A DNA stretch of 49,554 nt from JAZDOK01 sp043798715 (lineage in GTDB: Bacteria > Vulcanimicrobiota > JAZDOK01), in assembly GCA_043798715.1 (NCBI GenBank), contig JAZDOK010000009.1:1-49554 (forward strand), read 5' to 3'. How positions within the stretch are numbered: the first letter of the stretch is position 1; every line of letters begins with the position of its first letter. The position numbers and the translations under genes were made by a program. The notes under the pieces are model-generated. The model did no database searches. It had not been told where the DNA came from and was given only the letters and a program-made list of their open reading frames with translations. Below are positions 8,329-17,199 of the stretch, one piece after another.

Positions 8329-9087
8329 ATGGAAAATATCGTCCTGGTCATCCCGACCTACAACGAGAGAGAAAATATCGTGCGGCTCATCGAGGCAATT
8401 AACACGAACTGCCGCCCGCATGCCATTGATCCTGAAATTTTCGTGGTGGACGATAATTCCCCGGACGGGACCGCAGACGCCGCCGAAGAGATGAAGGACC
8501 GCTTCAGGGTGAAAGTACTTCGCAGGGAAGGCCGGCGCGGCCTGGGACTTTCTTATCGGGACGGCTTTCAATCCGTGCTGAATACTTCCCCCGCCGAATT
8601 CATCTTTTCCATGGACGCGGATTTTTCTCACGACCCCGCGGCCATCCCCCTCCTCCTTAAGAAGGTCCGCGACGAAGGATGGGATCTGGCCGTGGGCTCC
8701 CGCTATATCCCCGGGGGCAGCATCCCGGAATGGGGCGCTGCCAGACGAATCATAAGCGCCTCCTGCAATGCGCTCTCCAGACTTCTTCTCGGGCTGAGAA
8801 TCAGAGACGTCACTACGGGCTTCCGCTGTTACCGCCGGCGCGTTCTTGAGGCCCTCCCATGGAAAATCATCCGTTGCGACGGCTACGCCTTCATGGAGGA
8901 GATTCTCTTTTACTGCGAGAAGCTTGGATTTACAATCGGCGAGGTTCCCATCACCTACAGGGAGCGGACCTGGGGAGAAACCAAGCTTAACGGCCTGGAG
9001 ATCGTGAAAGTTTTTTTCACGCTCCTGAGATTGAGGTTTACCAAAAAAGATGTTCAAAGAGGGAAAGTTCCTCTGGAAAATTCTTGA
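8329..9087 (+). CDS. DPM1-like GT2 glycosyltransferase (polyprenol-phosphate sugar synthase)
   Basis: The GT-A fold begins VLVIPTYNERENI, followed by FVVDDNSPDGTAD, the metal-binding FSMDADFSHDP (DXD-like) and VGSRYIPGGSIPEWG. These are typical of dolichyl/polyprenyl-phosphate mannosyltransferases, which transfer a sugar from a nucleotide donor to a lipid phosphate at the inner membrane face. About 252 residues, with no C-terminal membrane domain, as in soluble DPM1 types. A GTG at 8323 is an alternative start; the ATG at 8329 with GGAAGAG about 10 nt upstream is taken here. The 3' end overlaps the radical SAM gene by 38 bp, indicating coupled expression. Confidence 0.9.
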   Translation: MENIVLVIPTYNERENIVRLIEAINTNCRPHAIDPEIFVVDDNSPDGTADAAEEMKDRFRVKVLRREGRRGLGLSYRDGFQSVLNTSPAEFIFSMDADFSHDPAAIPLLLKKVRDEGWDLAVGSRYIPGGSIPEWGAARRIISASCNALSRLLLGLRIRDVTTGFRCYRRRVLEALPWKIIRCDGYAFMEEILFYCEKLGFTIGEVPITYRERTWGETKLNGLEIVKVFFTLLRLRFTKKDVQRGKVPLENS

Positions 9088-10117
9088 GAGCAGGTTGAAG
9101 CGGACCCCGTTCAAGCTCAATTTCGCGGTTACCTACCGTTGCAACTCCCGCTGCCAGACCTGCAATATCTGGAAATTCTACAAAGATGAGAACCGGGACA
9201 GCCGGGAGCTCTCGCTCGATGAGATCTCCCGGATTTTTCGGCATCTTCCCTCAACCGTCTGCTGGCTCTGTATCGTAGGCGGCGAGTCTTTCTTAAGAGA
9301 CGACCTTCTGGAAATAATTCAGACGGCCCTCGACACGATTCCCTCGCTGGTGGTCGTCTCAATGGACTCAAACGGGCTCCTTAAAGAGCGAACCCTGGAC
9401 CTTCTCGAAAAAATAAGAAACCAGAAAAAGGCGATTTTTTACCTGAATTTCAGTCTTGACGGCCCGGAAGAGCTGCACGACCGGATCAGGGGCATTCCGG
9501 GAGCTTTCAAAAAAACCTGGAGCACCTACCTGACCGCCCGCGAGTTGCTCAGTAAAAATAAATTATTCCGGGTGGGCCTCGAGGCCACCGTCTCTACCTT
9601 GAACCTGACCGCCATCCCCGGTTTCATCGAAGAGCTCTCCTCGCAAAAACATCATATCTATGTTACATTCGCCCACAGCGGTTACCTCTACGGCTCCGAA
9701 GGCAATGACCAGTTCGTGCCCATCGGCTTGGAAAAACAGATTGAACAGGTTGTCAGAACCAAAAAAAGCAAGCTCTCCCTGCGGCAGCCACAAAACCTGA
9801 TCTTTGACCTCTACCTGCAAAAGGTCTCAGAGTATTACCGGGAACCATCGCGGCGCCTTCTCCCCTGTGTAGCCCTCAAAAGCTCGCTGGCCGTCAACCC
9901 GCAGGGTCTGGTTACCCCGTGTTTCTTATGGAACTATCCTCTGGGCTCCCTCCATGATGCTGATTACGACATCAATAAAATCTGGATGAGCGAAAAGGCG
10001 GAGGAAACCCGGAAAAAGATAGCCGCCAATGAGTGCCCGAATTGCTGGTGCCCATGTGAGGCCTTTCAGTCCATCATCTCAAGCCGGATTCCATTCAGCA
10101 GATGGCGGACCAAATAG
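9050..10117 (+). CDS. Radical SAM protein with SPASM-like C-terminal cysteines
   Basis: 355 residues. The radical SAM cluster motif is CNSRCQTCNIW (CxxxCxxC), at about residues 31-41. It is followed by GGESFLRDD in the position of the usual GGEP motif. The C-terminal part has the auxiliary-cluster pattern: CVALKSSLAVNPQGLVTPCF, then CPNCWCPCEAF near the end. Such proteins modify peptides, lipids or carbohydrates by 5'-deoxyadenosyl radical chemistry. The substrate is unknown. The overlap with a polyprenol-phosphate glycosyltransferase suggests a joint role in lipid or glycan modification, which is an inference from context only. Confidence 0.88.
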   Translation: MFKEGKFLWKILESRLKRTPFKLNFAVTYRCNSRCQTCNIWKFYKDENRDSRELSLDEISRIFRHLPSTVCWLCIVGGESFLRDDLLEIIQTALDTIPSLVVVSMDSNGLLKERTLDLLEKIRNQKKAIFYLNFSLDGPEELHDRIRGIPGAFKKTWSTYLTARELLSKNKLFRVGLEATVSTLNLTAIPGFIEELSSQKHHIYVTFAHSGYLYGSEGNDQFVPIGLEKQIEQVVRTKKSKLSLRQPQNLIFDLYLQKVSEYYREPSRRLLPCVALKSSLAVNPQGLVTPCFLWNYPLGSLHDADYDINKIWMSEKAEETRKKIAANECPNCWCPCEAFQSIISSRIPFSRWRTK

Positions 10118-10191
10118 TCTCTCCTGGAGGAAAATCAGGCGTCAAAAAGTAATTATTCCAGATAAATCCGCGAGGAGGAACTGAAGGACAG

Positions 10192-10587
10192 ATGAAAATA
10201 AAAGTGCTTATTGCCAAACCCGGGCTGGACGGCCATGACCGGGGAGCCAAGATCGTAGCCCGGGCCCTTCGGGACGCCGGCATGGAGGTGGTCTATACCG
10301 GCCTCCACCAGACTCCGGAGATGATCGCGGAAGCGGCCCTACAGGAAGATGTTGACGCGGTGGGCCTCTCTATTCTCTCCGGCGCTCACATGACCATATT
10401 CCCGAGAGTCATGTCGCTTCTTCGCGAGAGGGGCCTGACAGACGTCCTTCTCTTCGGCGGGGGCATCATCTCCCAGGATGATACGGAGGCCCTTAAAAGC
10501 CAGGGAATAAGCGCTATCTTCGGGCCCGGCACCTCAACCGGAGAGATCGTCGGGTTTCTGAACAGCCGCTTTGAAACGGGAAATTGA
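10192..10587 (+). CDS. Cobalamin-binding domain protein (methylmalonyl-CoA mutase small/C-terminal type)
   Basis: 131 residues, a free-standing B12-binding Rossmann-like domain. KPGLDGHDRGAKIVA contains DxHxxG, whose His is the lower axial cobalt ligand. GLSILSGAHM and LFGGGIISQDD match the following conserved segments, and the protein ends with GPGTSTGEIV. This is the length of the separate C-terminal component of archaeal-type methylmalonyl-CoA mutase. The large catalytic subunit is not in the window. It overlaps the adenosyltransferase gene by one base (TGATG), which fits a module making and using adenosylcobalamin. Confidence 0.93.
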   Translation: MKIKVLIAKPGLDGHDRGAKIVARALRDAGMEVVYTGLHQTPEMIAEAALQEDVDAVGLSILSGAHMTIFPRVMSLLRERGLTDVLLFGGGIISQDDTEALKSQGISAIFGPGTSTGEIVGFLNSRFETGN

Positions 10588-11129
10588 TGAGTCTTAAGCA
10601 CCCGGCGGAACGCGAGGGAATGATCCACGTCTATACCGGCGACGGCAAGGGCAAGACTACCGCCGCTCTGGGCCTGGCCCTGAGAGCCGCCGGGCATGAC
10701 ATGAAAGTCTGTTTCATCCAGTTCATGAAAGGGTGGGCCTACGGCGAGGTGGCCTCCGCCAGGCATCTGCCGGATTTCACCCTCCTCCAGTTCGGACGGG
10801 CCGACTTCGTCAATCCGGATGAACCCTCACCTCAGGATAAAGAACTGGCTCAAAGGGCACTGAACAAGGCCCGGGAAGTCATGGCCTCCGGCTCATACGA
10901 TCTCCTGGTACTGGATGAAGTTAACGTGGCCGTTGGCTACGGTCTGATTACCCTGGCCTCGCTCCTCGAAATCCTGGATCAGAAGCCGCCGAGCCTGGAA
11001 CTCGTGCTCACCGGGAGAGGGGCCGGACCAGAAATCATAAAGAGAGCGGATCTGGTGACCGAGATGAAGGAAATCAAACACTACTACTCGACGCGGTCCC
11101 TTCCTGCCAGGAAAGGTATCGAGTACTGA
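10587..11129 (+). CDS. cobO: Cob(I)alamin adenosyltransferase, CobA/CobO/BtuR type
   Basis: About 180 residues from the ATG at 10587, which shares its A with the TGA of the B12-binding gene. The P-loop is YTGDGKGKTTAALGLALRAAG. FIQFMKGWAYGE, LLVLDEVNVAVGYGL and VLTGRGAGPEII are the conserved CobA-family segments. The enzyme transfers the adenosyl group of ATP to cob(I)alamin. The start is slightly upstream of the conserved core (MIHVYTGDG); a start at 10620 is less likely given the coupling. A strong terminator follows. Confidence 0.95.
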   Translation: MSLKHPAEREGMIHVYTGDGKGKTTAALGLALRAAGHDMKVCFIQFMKGWAYGEVASARHLPDFTLLQFGRADFVNPDEPSPQDKELAQRALNKAREVMASGSYDLLVLDEVNVAVGYGLITLASLLEILDQKPPSLELVLTGRGAGPEIIKRADLVTEMKEIKHYYSTRSLPARKGIEY

Positions 11130-11165
11130 AGCAGGCACTCATCGTCAGCTTTCAGCGGAAAACAA

Positions 11166-11193
11166 AGAGGGGAAGGCTATCGCCTTCCCCTCT
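11166..11193. terminator. Bidirectional intrinsic terminator
   Basis: A perfect 12-bp stem (AGAGGGGAAGGC / GCCTTCCCCTCT) with a TATC loop, followed on the plus strand by CCTTTTT and flanked on the minus strand by TTTGTTTT. It sits between the convergent adenosyltransferase gene and the propeller lipoprotein gene, serving both. Confidence 0.9.
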
Positions 11194-11216
11194 CCTTTTT
11201 ATTCATCAGAGATGAC

Positions 11217-14200
11217 TCAGTAGTGAAGGATCGTGCCCCCGGAACCTCCGGAGAAGTAATCGGTGGTGCCGGCCCCCCAGACGCAGAAGAGCGGGTTGGT
11301 CGTCCCCGAAATCACCTGGTTCCAGGTGGAGCCGTTATATCTCAATATCGCCCCTCCATTGCCCACGGCAAAGACGTTGTTGGCCCCGCTCCCCCAGACG
11401 CCTGAAAGGAATCCGACGTTCGGAAGGGACATCTCGCTCCAGGCCGTTCCATCATAATGGAAAATCTTGCTGTAGCTCGTGACGCTCTGAGAGCCATAGA
11501 ACTGATAATAAGCGCCCACCGCATACACGTCGTTAGAACTGCTGCCCCAGACTCCCTGGAAGAAGCAATCATTGCGGGTGAGCACCTTGGGCCAGTAAGT
11601 GCCGCTATGCAGGCTTCCGTCGTAATGCAGGATGACGCCGTAGTTGGTCTGGCTGGTCCAATCGGCGGAGCCGCCCACGACAAAGATATCGTTGGAACCG
11701 CCCCCCCATATGGCATTAAGCCTGGCCGTGGTCATAGTGGTCATCGCGCTCCAGGTGCCATTATAGTGAAGGACGATCCCTGAGTCGCCGACCGCATAGA
11801 CATTGGTGTTGACGTTTCCCCAGACCCCATAGAGATTGGCCGTGGTGCCTGAATTCGCCGCTCCCCAGGATATCCCGTTGTAGTGAATGATGGTGCCGCT
11901 GTCCCCCACTGCATAGACACTGGTGGAATCGATGATCCCATAAACGGCGTTGAGTTTAGCCGTGGTTCCTGAATTTGCCGCTCCTCCCCAGGAAGTTCCG
12001 TTATAGTGGATGACGGTGCCGTTGCTCCCCACGGCGAAGGCGTCGCTGCCGGTGTAGCACCAGCCTCCGTAAATCTCGCTGGTCACGCCGGAGGACATGG
12101 AGGCCCACGAAGTCCCGTCGTATTTGAGTATCACACTGTGGAATCCGTTATTATAGCTGCCCCCTACGGCGAAGATACTGGTCGCGCTGCTGCCCCAGAT
12201 TCCGTTGAGCGGCTCAGTGGTATTTGGCAGCTCTCTGGCGCTTGAGGAAACCGTGCTCCAGGTGGTCCCGTCATAGTGCATGATGGTTCCATTGTCGCCC
12301 ATCGCATAGACATTGTTGTTGGCCGCCCCCCAGACGCTTTTCAGGTTCTGGGTGGTGTTTGAGGTCATCGTGCTCCAGGCATTGCCCGCGCCCGCATAGT
12401 GAAGGATGGTCCCGCCGTCCCCCACTGCATAGACATCGTTGTTGGCCGCCCCCCAGACGGCTTTCAGGTTCTGAGTGACGCCTGAATTCGCCGCCGCCCA
12501 GTTGGCGCCGTTCCACTGTATAATTGTCCCGCCGTCCCCGACGGCGAAAATATAGGTGTTGCCGGTTCCCCAGATCCCGCGAAGATTCTGGGTGGTGCCG
12601 GAGTCACTCAGGCTCCAGGCGGTACCATTGTAATACCTTATCTTCCCGCTGTCCCCCACCGCAAAGACATCGTTGGCCGCCGCCCCCCAGACCCCGGAAA
12701 GAGCGGTCGTGATTCCGGAGGACATGGGACTCCAGGCGCTGCCGTTGTAGCGGATGATGGCGCCATTTAATCCGACAGCGAAAATACTGCTGCTGGAAGC
12801 CCCCCAGATCCCGCGAAGAGTGGAAGTTGTTCCGGAGCTCATGATACTCCAACTCCCATCATAGTGGAGGACGGTGCCGTTCTGCCCGACGGCATAGACG
12901 TCATTATTGGCGGCTCCCCAGACTCCATCGAGTGGATAGCCGGTTGGAAGCGGGTTCTGGCGAATCCAGTTCTTGGCAGTCACCGTGAAATTAAACGCAT
13001 TGCTGGTTACACCGCCCACCGTCACCGTCACTGAGCCGGTGACGGCCCCGGCGGGCACATTCACCACGATATTGCCGGCGCTCCACGAAGTCGCCTGTCC
13101 CGCACTGGCGCCGTCGGTGAACAAGACCGTACTGCTGCCCTGGGAGTCTCCAAAATTAGAACCGCTGATGGTGATCGGAGTCCCCACGTCTCCGCTGGTG
13201 GGAGAAAGACTCGTGATGACCGGCGCCGGCGGAGCCGTGGGAGTCGGGGTGGGATTGGGAAGAATTAAAGAACTGTCCTTGAAGACCAGGAACCAGTACC
13301 CCTTGTTGGGATCCAGGTTGCCGCTTCCGAGAGCATATTCCCATTTGCCGGTGCTCGCTTCAAAGTGAGAGAAGGCCGGCCCGGTGATATTGTTGGAGCT
13401 GGCGTTGGCTAAAGTGTACTCCGTGCCATTATACCTGATCCGGATGGTGGAGAGAGGGATTGAAAGAGAGTAGGGGCATCCGACCAGGTTCCATTGCTGG
13501 CCTACGCTGCCATACGTGCCCCCGAGAGGAAGCGTCATGTTGGCGGCTGCGACGATGTCCCCGACGGCTTCCACCGTCCCCCCGCTGTATCCCTGAAGCC
13601 AGTAGCCGTGAGACGGGTCAAGAAGGTCGTTGCCGGAGGCAATCGTTCCGTTGGCATTGACGATGACGTATTTCCAGGAATGAGAAGTAACGGCGTCAAA
13701 GTAACTCAGGGCAAATCCTGCGGTCAGACCCGTGATTGTGAATCTGGTAATGTTGCTCTTTGGAAAGGAGAGGTGATTCCACTGTCCATTGACGATGCTG
13801 GTCTTTCCGGCCGGCATCTCCGGCATCCTGACGAGAGAGCTTCCCGCCCCGCCGACCGTGACGATAATCGGAGGAGAGGAGGAATGGGCTTTGGCCAGAG
13901 GGATCTCCACGGGGTTTTCCACTTTCCCATCCGGGAGCTTTCCGCCCACCAGCGTCTCCTGATACCCGGGGGCCGATACGGTGAAGAGGAATGGGCTCCT
14001 GGCGGGAACCTCCACCAGGACGTTCCCCTCAGGCGAAACGCGGGTCTTTTCTCCTTCAAACGAAACGGCCACGGCACCGGGGACCGGCTTTTTCGTCCCC
14101 GCATCCACGACCACGGCGGGAAGAGCCGCTTTAACTTCTGAGCCGCTCTGACCGGCCGTGGGAGAGGATTTCCCGCAGCCCGCCAGGGGAAGAAGTAAGG

Positions 14201-14258
14201 CCAATATCAGGCCGACCAGGACTCTGTTCAACTTGGTTCTCGTCACTGTGTTCTTCAT
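11217..14258 (-). CDS. Large lipoprotein with IPT/TIG domain and 14 propeller-like repeats
   Basis: 1013 residues. The lipobox LAGC follows a hydrophobic signal at about residue 28. A carboxypeptidase-regulatory-like beta module comes next (~residues 45-130), then two modules of the WNLVGCPY...GYW type, and an IPT/TIG domain (PVITSLSPTSGDVGTPITISG). From about residue 430 to the end I count 14 copies of a ~40-residue repeat with the core VWGAANNDVYAVGDGGTILHYNG...W. Fourteen repeats would suit two seven-bladed beta-propellers. It is probably a secreted, lipid-anchored surface protein. The ATG at 14258 has GAGAGGTG upstream. It shares module types with the next lipoprotein, suggesting related roles. 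Confidence 0.85.
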   Translation of the reverse strand: MKNTVTRTKLNRVLVGLILALLLPLAGCGKSSPTAGQSGSEVKAALPAVVVDAGTKKPVPGAVAVSFEGEKTRVSPEGNVLVEVPARSPFLFTVSAPGYQETLVGGKLPDGKVENPVEIPLAKAHSSSPPIIVTVGGAGSSLVRMPEMPAGKTSIVNGQWNHLSFPKSNITRFTITGLTAGFALSYFDAVTSHSWKYVIVNANGTIASGNDLLDPSHGYWLQGYSGGTVEAVGDIVAAANMTLPLGGTYGSVGQQWNLVGCPYSLSIPLSTIRIRYNGTEYTLANASSNNITGPAFSHFEASTGKWEYALGSGNLDPNKGYWFLVFKDSSLILPNPTPTPTAPPAPVITSLSPTSGDVGTPITISGSNFGDSQGSSTVLFTDGASAGQATSWSAGNIVVNVPAGAVTGSVTVTVGGVTSNAFNFTVTAKNWIRQNPLPTGYPLDGVWGAANNDVYAVGQNGTVLHYDGSWSIMSSGTTSTLRGIWGASSSSIFAVGLNGAIIRYNGSAWSPMSSGITTALSGVWGAAANDVFAVGDSGKIRYYNGTAWSLSDSGTTQNLRGIWGTGNTYIFAVGDGGTIIQWNGANWAAANSGVTQNLKAVWGAANNDVYAVGDGGTILHYAGAGNAWSTMTSNTTQNLKSVWGAANNNVYAMGDNGTIMHYDGTTWSTVSSSARELPNTTEPLNGIWGSSATSIFAVGGSYNNGFHSVILKYDGTSWASMSSGVTSEIYGGWCYTGSDAFAVGSNGTVIHYNGTSWGGAANSGTTAKLNAVYGIIDSTSVYAVGDSGTIIHYNGISWGAANSGTTANLYGVWGNVNTNVYAVGDSGIVLHYNGTWSAMTTMTTARLNAIWGGGSNDIFVVGGSADWTSQTNYGVILHYDGSLHSGTYWPKVLTRNDCFFQGVWGSSSNDVYAVGAYYQFYGSQSVTSYSKIFHYDGTAWSEMSLPNVGFLSGVWGSGANNVFAVGNGGAILRYNGSTWNQVISGTTNPLFCVWGAGTTDYFSGGSGGTILHY

Positions 14259-14309
14259 CCGGACACCTCTCTAGTTCTTTTGTTTTGTATAACTCTTAAT
14301 ACCCTTTGA

Positions 14310-14340
14310 TTTCCCGGGCCTTCCGCGAAGGAGCGGGAAA
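14310..14340. terminator. Hairpin between the two large lipoprotein genes
   Basis: TTTCCCG/CGGGAAA outer arms enclose CCTTC-CGC-GAAGG. It lies just past the stop of the 796-residue lipoprotein gene and upstream of the propeller gene. There is no good T run on the minus-strand exit side, so it may be a weak terminator or processing hairpin. Confidence 0.4.
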
Positions 14341-14343
14341 AAA

Positions 14344-16725
14344 TCAGAGGGTAAACATAGGAGCCCTTCCCCCGGTCGGGACCATCTGCCAATCCGACTC
14401 GGCCTTGATCGTCCCGGAGGCCGGAGTCCCCCCCTGCGCCGTGGCGTCTACATAGCCGATGGCGCTTATGGTGATGATGGCATAGCTGTTAGTTTCCGTG
14501 GGAATCGCGAAGGTCCCGTCCAGCGGATTGCTGTAACAGGTCAAGGCCCCCGTGACTCCGCCGTAGTAGACGTAAAAAGTTCCCAGCATATTCAGGGGAA
14601 TGCCGGTGCCGCCGGTCAGCCTTCCCGTGATTCCGGTGGTGGCCAGAGTATAGGCAATGGCGTTGCTGGTCCCGCCCGAAACCGTGACGGCGGCAGTCCC
14701 GCTGACCGCGCCCTCGGGAACCTTGCAGATAATCTGGTTATCCGCCCATGAGGCAATGGAAGTTACGCTGGTGCCGCCCAGGCTGACGGTGGAAGTACCC
14801 TGAGTATTGCCGAAGCCGCTCCCGCCCAGGACGACCGTGCTTCCGTGGAGAACCACGGAGGGGGTCATCGAAGAAAGAACCGGGGCCGTTCCCCCGCCCC
14901 CGGGAACGATGGCAAAAGTTGGCGCCTGCCCGCCGGTGGCCACCATCAGCCAGTCATTCTGAACGGCCACATTTCCCGCCGCCGATGGGGTGGTCCCCTG
15001 GGCGGTGGCATCCACGTACCCGGAGGCGGTTATCGTGAAAATAGCATACGCCGCCGGAGAGACAGGAATCAGGAAAGTGCCGTCCACCGGGTTGCTGTAG
15101 GCGGCTGGAACAGTCGGGGCCTCAACCGTGAAAAAAGTCCCCAGCACGGAAAGGGGGGTGGCCGTATTCCTGGTCAGCCTCCCTGATAGAGCGGTCCCGC
15201 TCGCAGCTACGGTATAGGCGACCCCGTCGGATGACCCTCCGGGCGTCGTTACGATGGCATTCCCGCTGGTGGCGCCCGGGGGCACCTTGCAGATGATCTG
15301 GGTATCGCTCCATGAAATAGAGGGATCTACTGCGTAAGATCCGTTAAAGCGCACATTGCCCGTCCCCTGGATATTGCCGAAACCGCTCCCGGTCAGTTTA
15401 ACCGTACTCCCGGGAAGTACAACGGAGGGAGATACCGTTTCCAGAACAGGCGTTGCGCCCCCGCCGACGATGATGGTAAAGGTGGGCGCCTGCCCGCCGC
15501 TTCCGACCATCTGCCAGTCGATCTGCGGGGCCACGTTGCCGGTCGTCGGCGTCGTCCCCTGGGCGGTGGCATCTACGTACCCGGAGGCGCTGATCGTGAA
15601 AATAGCATAGACGCCCGGCGCCGTCGCAATCGCATAAGTCCCGTCCACGGGATTGCTGTAGGCGTTTGAGCTTCCGGGAACGCCCCCTGAGATCGCGGTA
15701 AAGGTCGCCAGGATGTTGAGCGCGATGCCGGATCCGCCGGTCAGCCTTCCGGTGATGCCGGTGGTTGATACCGTGTAGGACTGGCTGTTGCTGACTCCGG
15801 CGGCATTGGCGACTAAAACATCTCCGCTGGCGGCGCCGGAGGGCACCTTGCAGACGATGCGGGTGTCGGACCAGGAGGCGACGGAGGAAGCATTGAGCCC
15901 GTTAAAGCGGACACTGCCGGTCGCCTGGATGGAGCCGAAGCCGCTTCCAGTCAGCACGACCGTGCCGCCCTGAAGTAAGACGGAGGGCGAGATCGAGCTC
16001 AGGGTGAGAGGATGAGAGGAATCTGAGAACTGCAGGGTACTGGCCATCCAGCACCAGAGCATGTATCCCTTTCCCGTGACAAAAGAATTGCCCGGCTGGG
16101 AGGTGAGCTGGGAGATCCAGCTTCCGGAGCCGTATTCATACACCCGGTTGTAAAGCCACAATACGCTGCCGGAGGAAGCATCCGCCAGGGTCCTGGTCTC
16201 GCTGTTGCGCCTTACGGAGATAACACTGAAATACTGGGTGCTGCTGAATGGAAAGCCAATAAAATTCCATCCATAACTCAGATCCACCGATGTAATTTTG
16301 TCGGAGCCCGTATTGGCCGTTCCGTCAACGGTGACATCGGCGGCGTTGACGGTGTAAGCCCAGTATCCGTAATGGCAGTCAATACTGTCGGGCTGCGTTA
16401 TGGGATTGATCGAATCGTAGCCGGTGCCGTTATATTTGTAAATCTTGTAGGTGAACCCGCTGCAGGACGTCACGTTTTTGAAAGGGAAGGAAATAATGTT
16501 CCAGCCGGCGTTCAGATGGATCTGAACCGCGGATTTTGAGGCGATTACCCGCTCCGATGACGCGGAATCGATTTTTTCAGGTTGAGCCGGGAGAGCCGGG
16601 GGGCTCACCTGAGCAAGAGCAGTCCCACCGCTGAAAGCGGAATCCGGGACAGCCGTTCTTCCGCAACCGGCCAGAAAGATGACGGCCACTGCGACAAGAC
16701 TCCATAAAAACAACTTTTTCAACAT
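14344..16725 (-). CDS. Lipoprotein with repeated IPT/TIG and carboxypeptidase-regulatory-like modules
   Basis: About 793 residues from the ATG at 16725, which has GGGGTG about 6 nt upstream. A GTG three codons earlier is less well spaced. The lipobox is FLAGC. Residues ~65-220 contain two GWNIISFPF/GWNFIGFPF modules ending in GYW/GYM. Three tandem blocks follow, each an IPT/TIG domain (SPSVLLQGGTVVLTGSGFG and variants) plus a beta module with SNPVDGTYAI, GYVDATAQG and DWQMV. IPT domains are common in extracellular adhesins and enzymes. No catalytic domain is visible. It is probably displayed on the cell surface. Confidence 0.82.
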   Translation of the reverse strand: MLKKLFLWSLVAVAVIFLAGCGRTAVPDSAFSGGTALAQVSPPALPAQPEKIDSASSERVIASKSAVQIHLNAGWNIISFPFKNVTSCSGFTYKIYKYNGTGYDSINPITQPDSIDCHYGYWAYTVNAADVTVDGTANTGSDKITSVDLSYGWNFIGFPFSSTQYFSVISVRRNSETRTLADASSGSVLWLYNRVYEYGSGSWISQLTSQPGNSFVTGKGYMLWCWMASTLQFSDSSHPLTLSSISPSVLLQGGTVVLTGSGFGSIQATGSVRFNGLNASSVASWSDTRIVCKVPSGAASGDVLVANAAGVSNSQSYTVSTTGITGRLTGGSGIALNILATFTAISGGVPGSSNAYSNPVDGTYAIATAPGVYAIFTISASGYVDATAQGTTPTTGNVAPQIDWQMVGSGGQAPTFTIIVGGGATPVLETVSPSVVLPGSTVKLTGSGFGNIQGTGNVRFNGSYAVDPSISWSDTQIICKVPPGATSGNAIVTTPGGSSDGVAYTVAASGTALSGRLTRNTATPLSVLGTFFTVEAPTVPAAYSNPVDGTFLIPVSPAAYAIFTITASGYVDATAQGTTPSAAGNVAVQNDWLMVATGGQAPTFAIVPGGGGTAPVLSSMTPSVVLHGSTVVLGGSGFGNTQGTSTVSLGGTSVTSIASWADNQIICKVPEGAVSGTAAVTVSGGTSNAIAYTLATTGITGRLTGGTGIPLNMLGTFYVYYGGVTGALTCYSNPLDGTFAIPTETNSYAIITISAIGYVDATAQGGTPASGTIKAESDWQMVPTGGRAPMFTL

Positions 16726-16785
16726 GAAGCACACCCCAACTTTGATTGATTTATTGATGTTGCCGTCTGCCTTTCCAAACCCTCC

Positions 16786-17055
16786 TCAGATTGGCTCGGC
16801 GGACGCCGGCGGAGCCGGCAGATCCGGACTTGGTTCCGGCCCGGGAGTAGGTGGAGCCGAGGATGTCGTCGGGACAGGTGTCGGGGTCAGCGTTGGAGTC
16901 GGCGTGGAAGTTGGTGTGGAAGTCGGTGTGGGTGTCGGAGTCGTAATGGATGTCGGCGTCGGAATAAAAGAGCCGCTGCTGCTCCCAGTGCATCCAGCCA
17001 GGAGAAAACCGAGAATGATCCCCCCGGCCAGAGTCCGGATATAATGAGTACTCAT
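16786..17055 (-). CDS. Small Pro/Thr-rich lipoprotein
   Basis: 89 residues. The signal ends in FLLAGC (lipobox), followed by a short Ser/Gly stretch and about 45 residues of PTPTPTSTPT-type repeat, ending in Pro/Ala-rich sequence. GGGAGGG lies 3 nt upstream of the ATG. It could be the stub of a larger surface protein, but the ORF is complete with its own stop. It lies about 60 bp upstream of the next lipoprotein gene in the same direction. The low-complexity repeat is typical of cell-surface linkers. No function can be assigned. Confidence 0.7.
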   Translation of the reverse strand: MSTHYIRTLAGGIILGFLLAGCTGSSSGSFIPTPTSITTPTPTPTSTPTSTPTPTLTPTPVPTTSSAPPTPGPEPSPDLPAPPASAEPI

Positions 17056-17146
17056 CTGCCCTCCCTGTTTCCCAAAGTTAAAAAACTATGCAAATTACCT
17101 CTTTTTTCTTCTATATGCGCTCGAAAAATCCTGCTAAGCCAGGAAA

Positions 17147-17170
17147 ATTTTCACTTAAAAAGGTGAAAAT
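17147..17170. repeat. AT-rich inverted repeat
   Basis: ATTTTCAC and GTGAAAAT form perfect 8-bp arms with an 8-nt spacer. It lies in the 144-bp gap between the YchF-like gene stop and the small lipoprotein start. It could be an operator for the lipoprotein genes or a weak terminator of the upstream minus-strand operon. Nothing else is recognised in this gap. Confidence 0.45.
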
Positions 17171-17199
17171 AGTTCCTTCCAACCATCTCCGCGGCGAAA

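Noticed and set aside
7519..9120. 533-residue minus-strand frame
   Set aside because: Antisense to the second PilT-like and glycosyltransferase genes, which have full motif sets on the plus strand.
16890..16960. GT-rich simple repeat
   Set aside because: It is just the coding DNA of the Pro/Thr repeat in the small lipoprotein.
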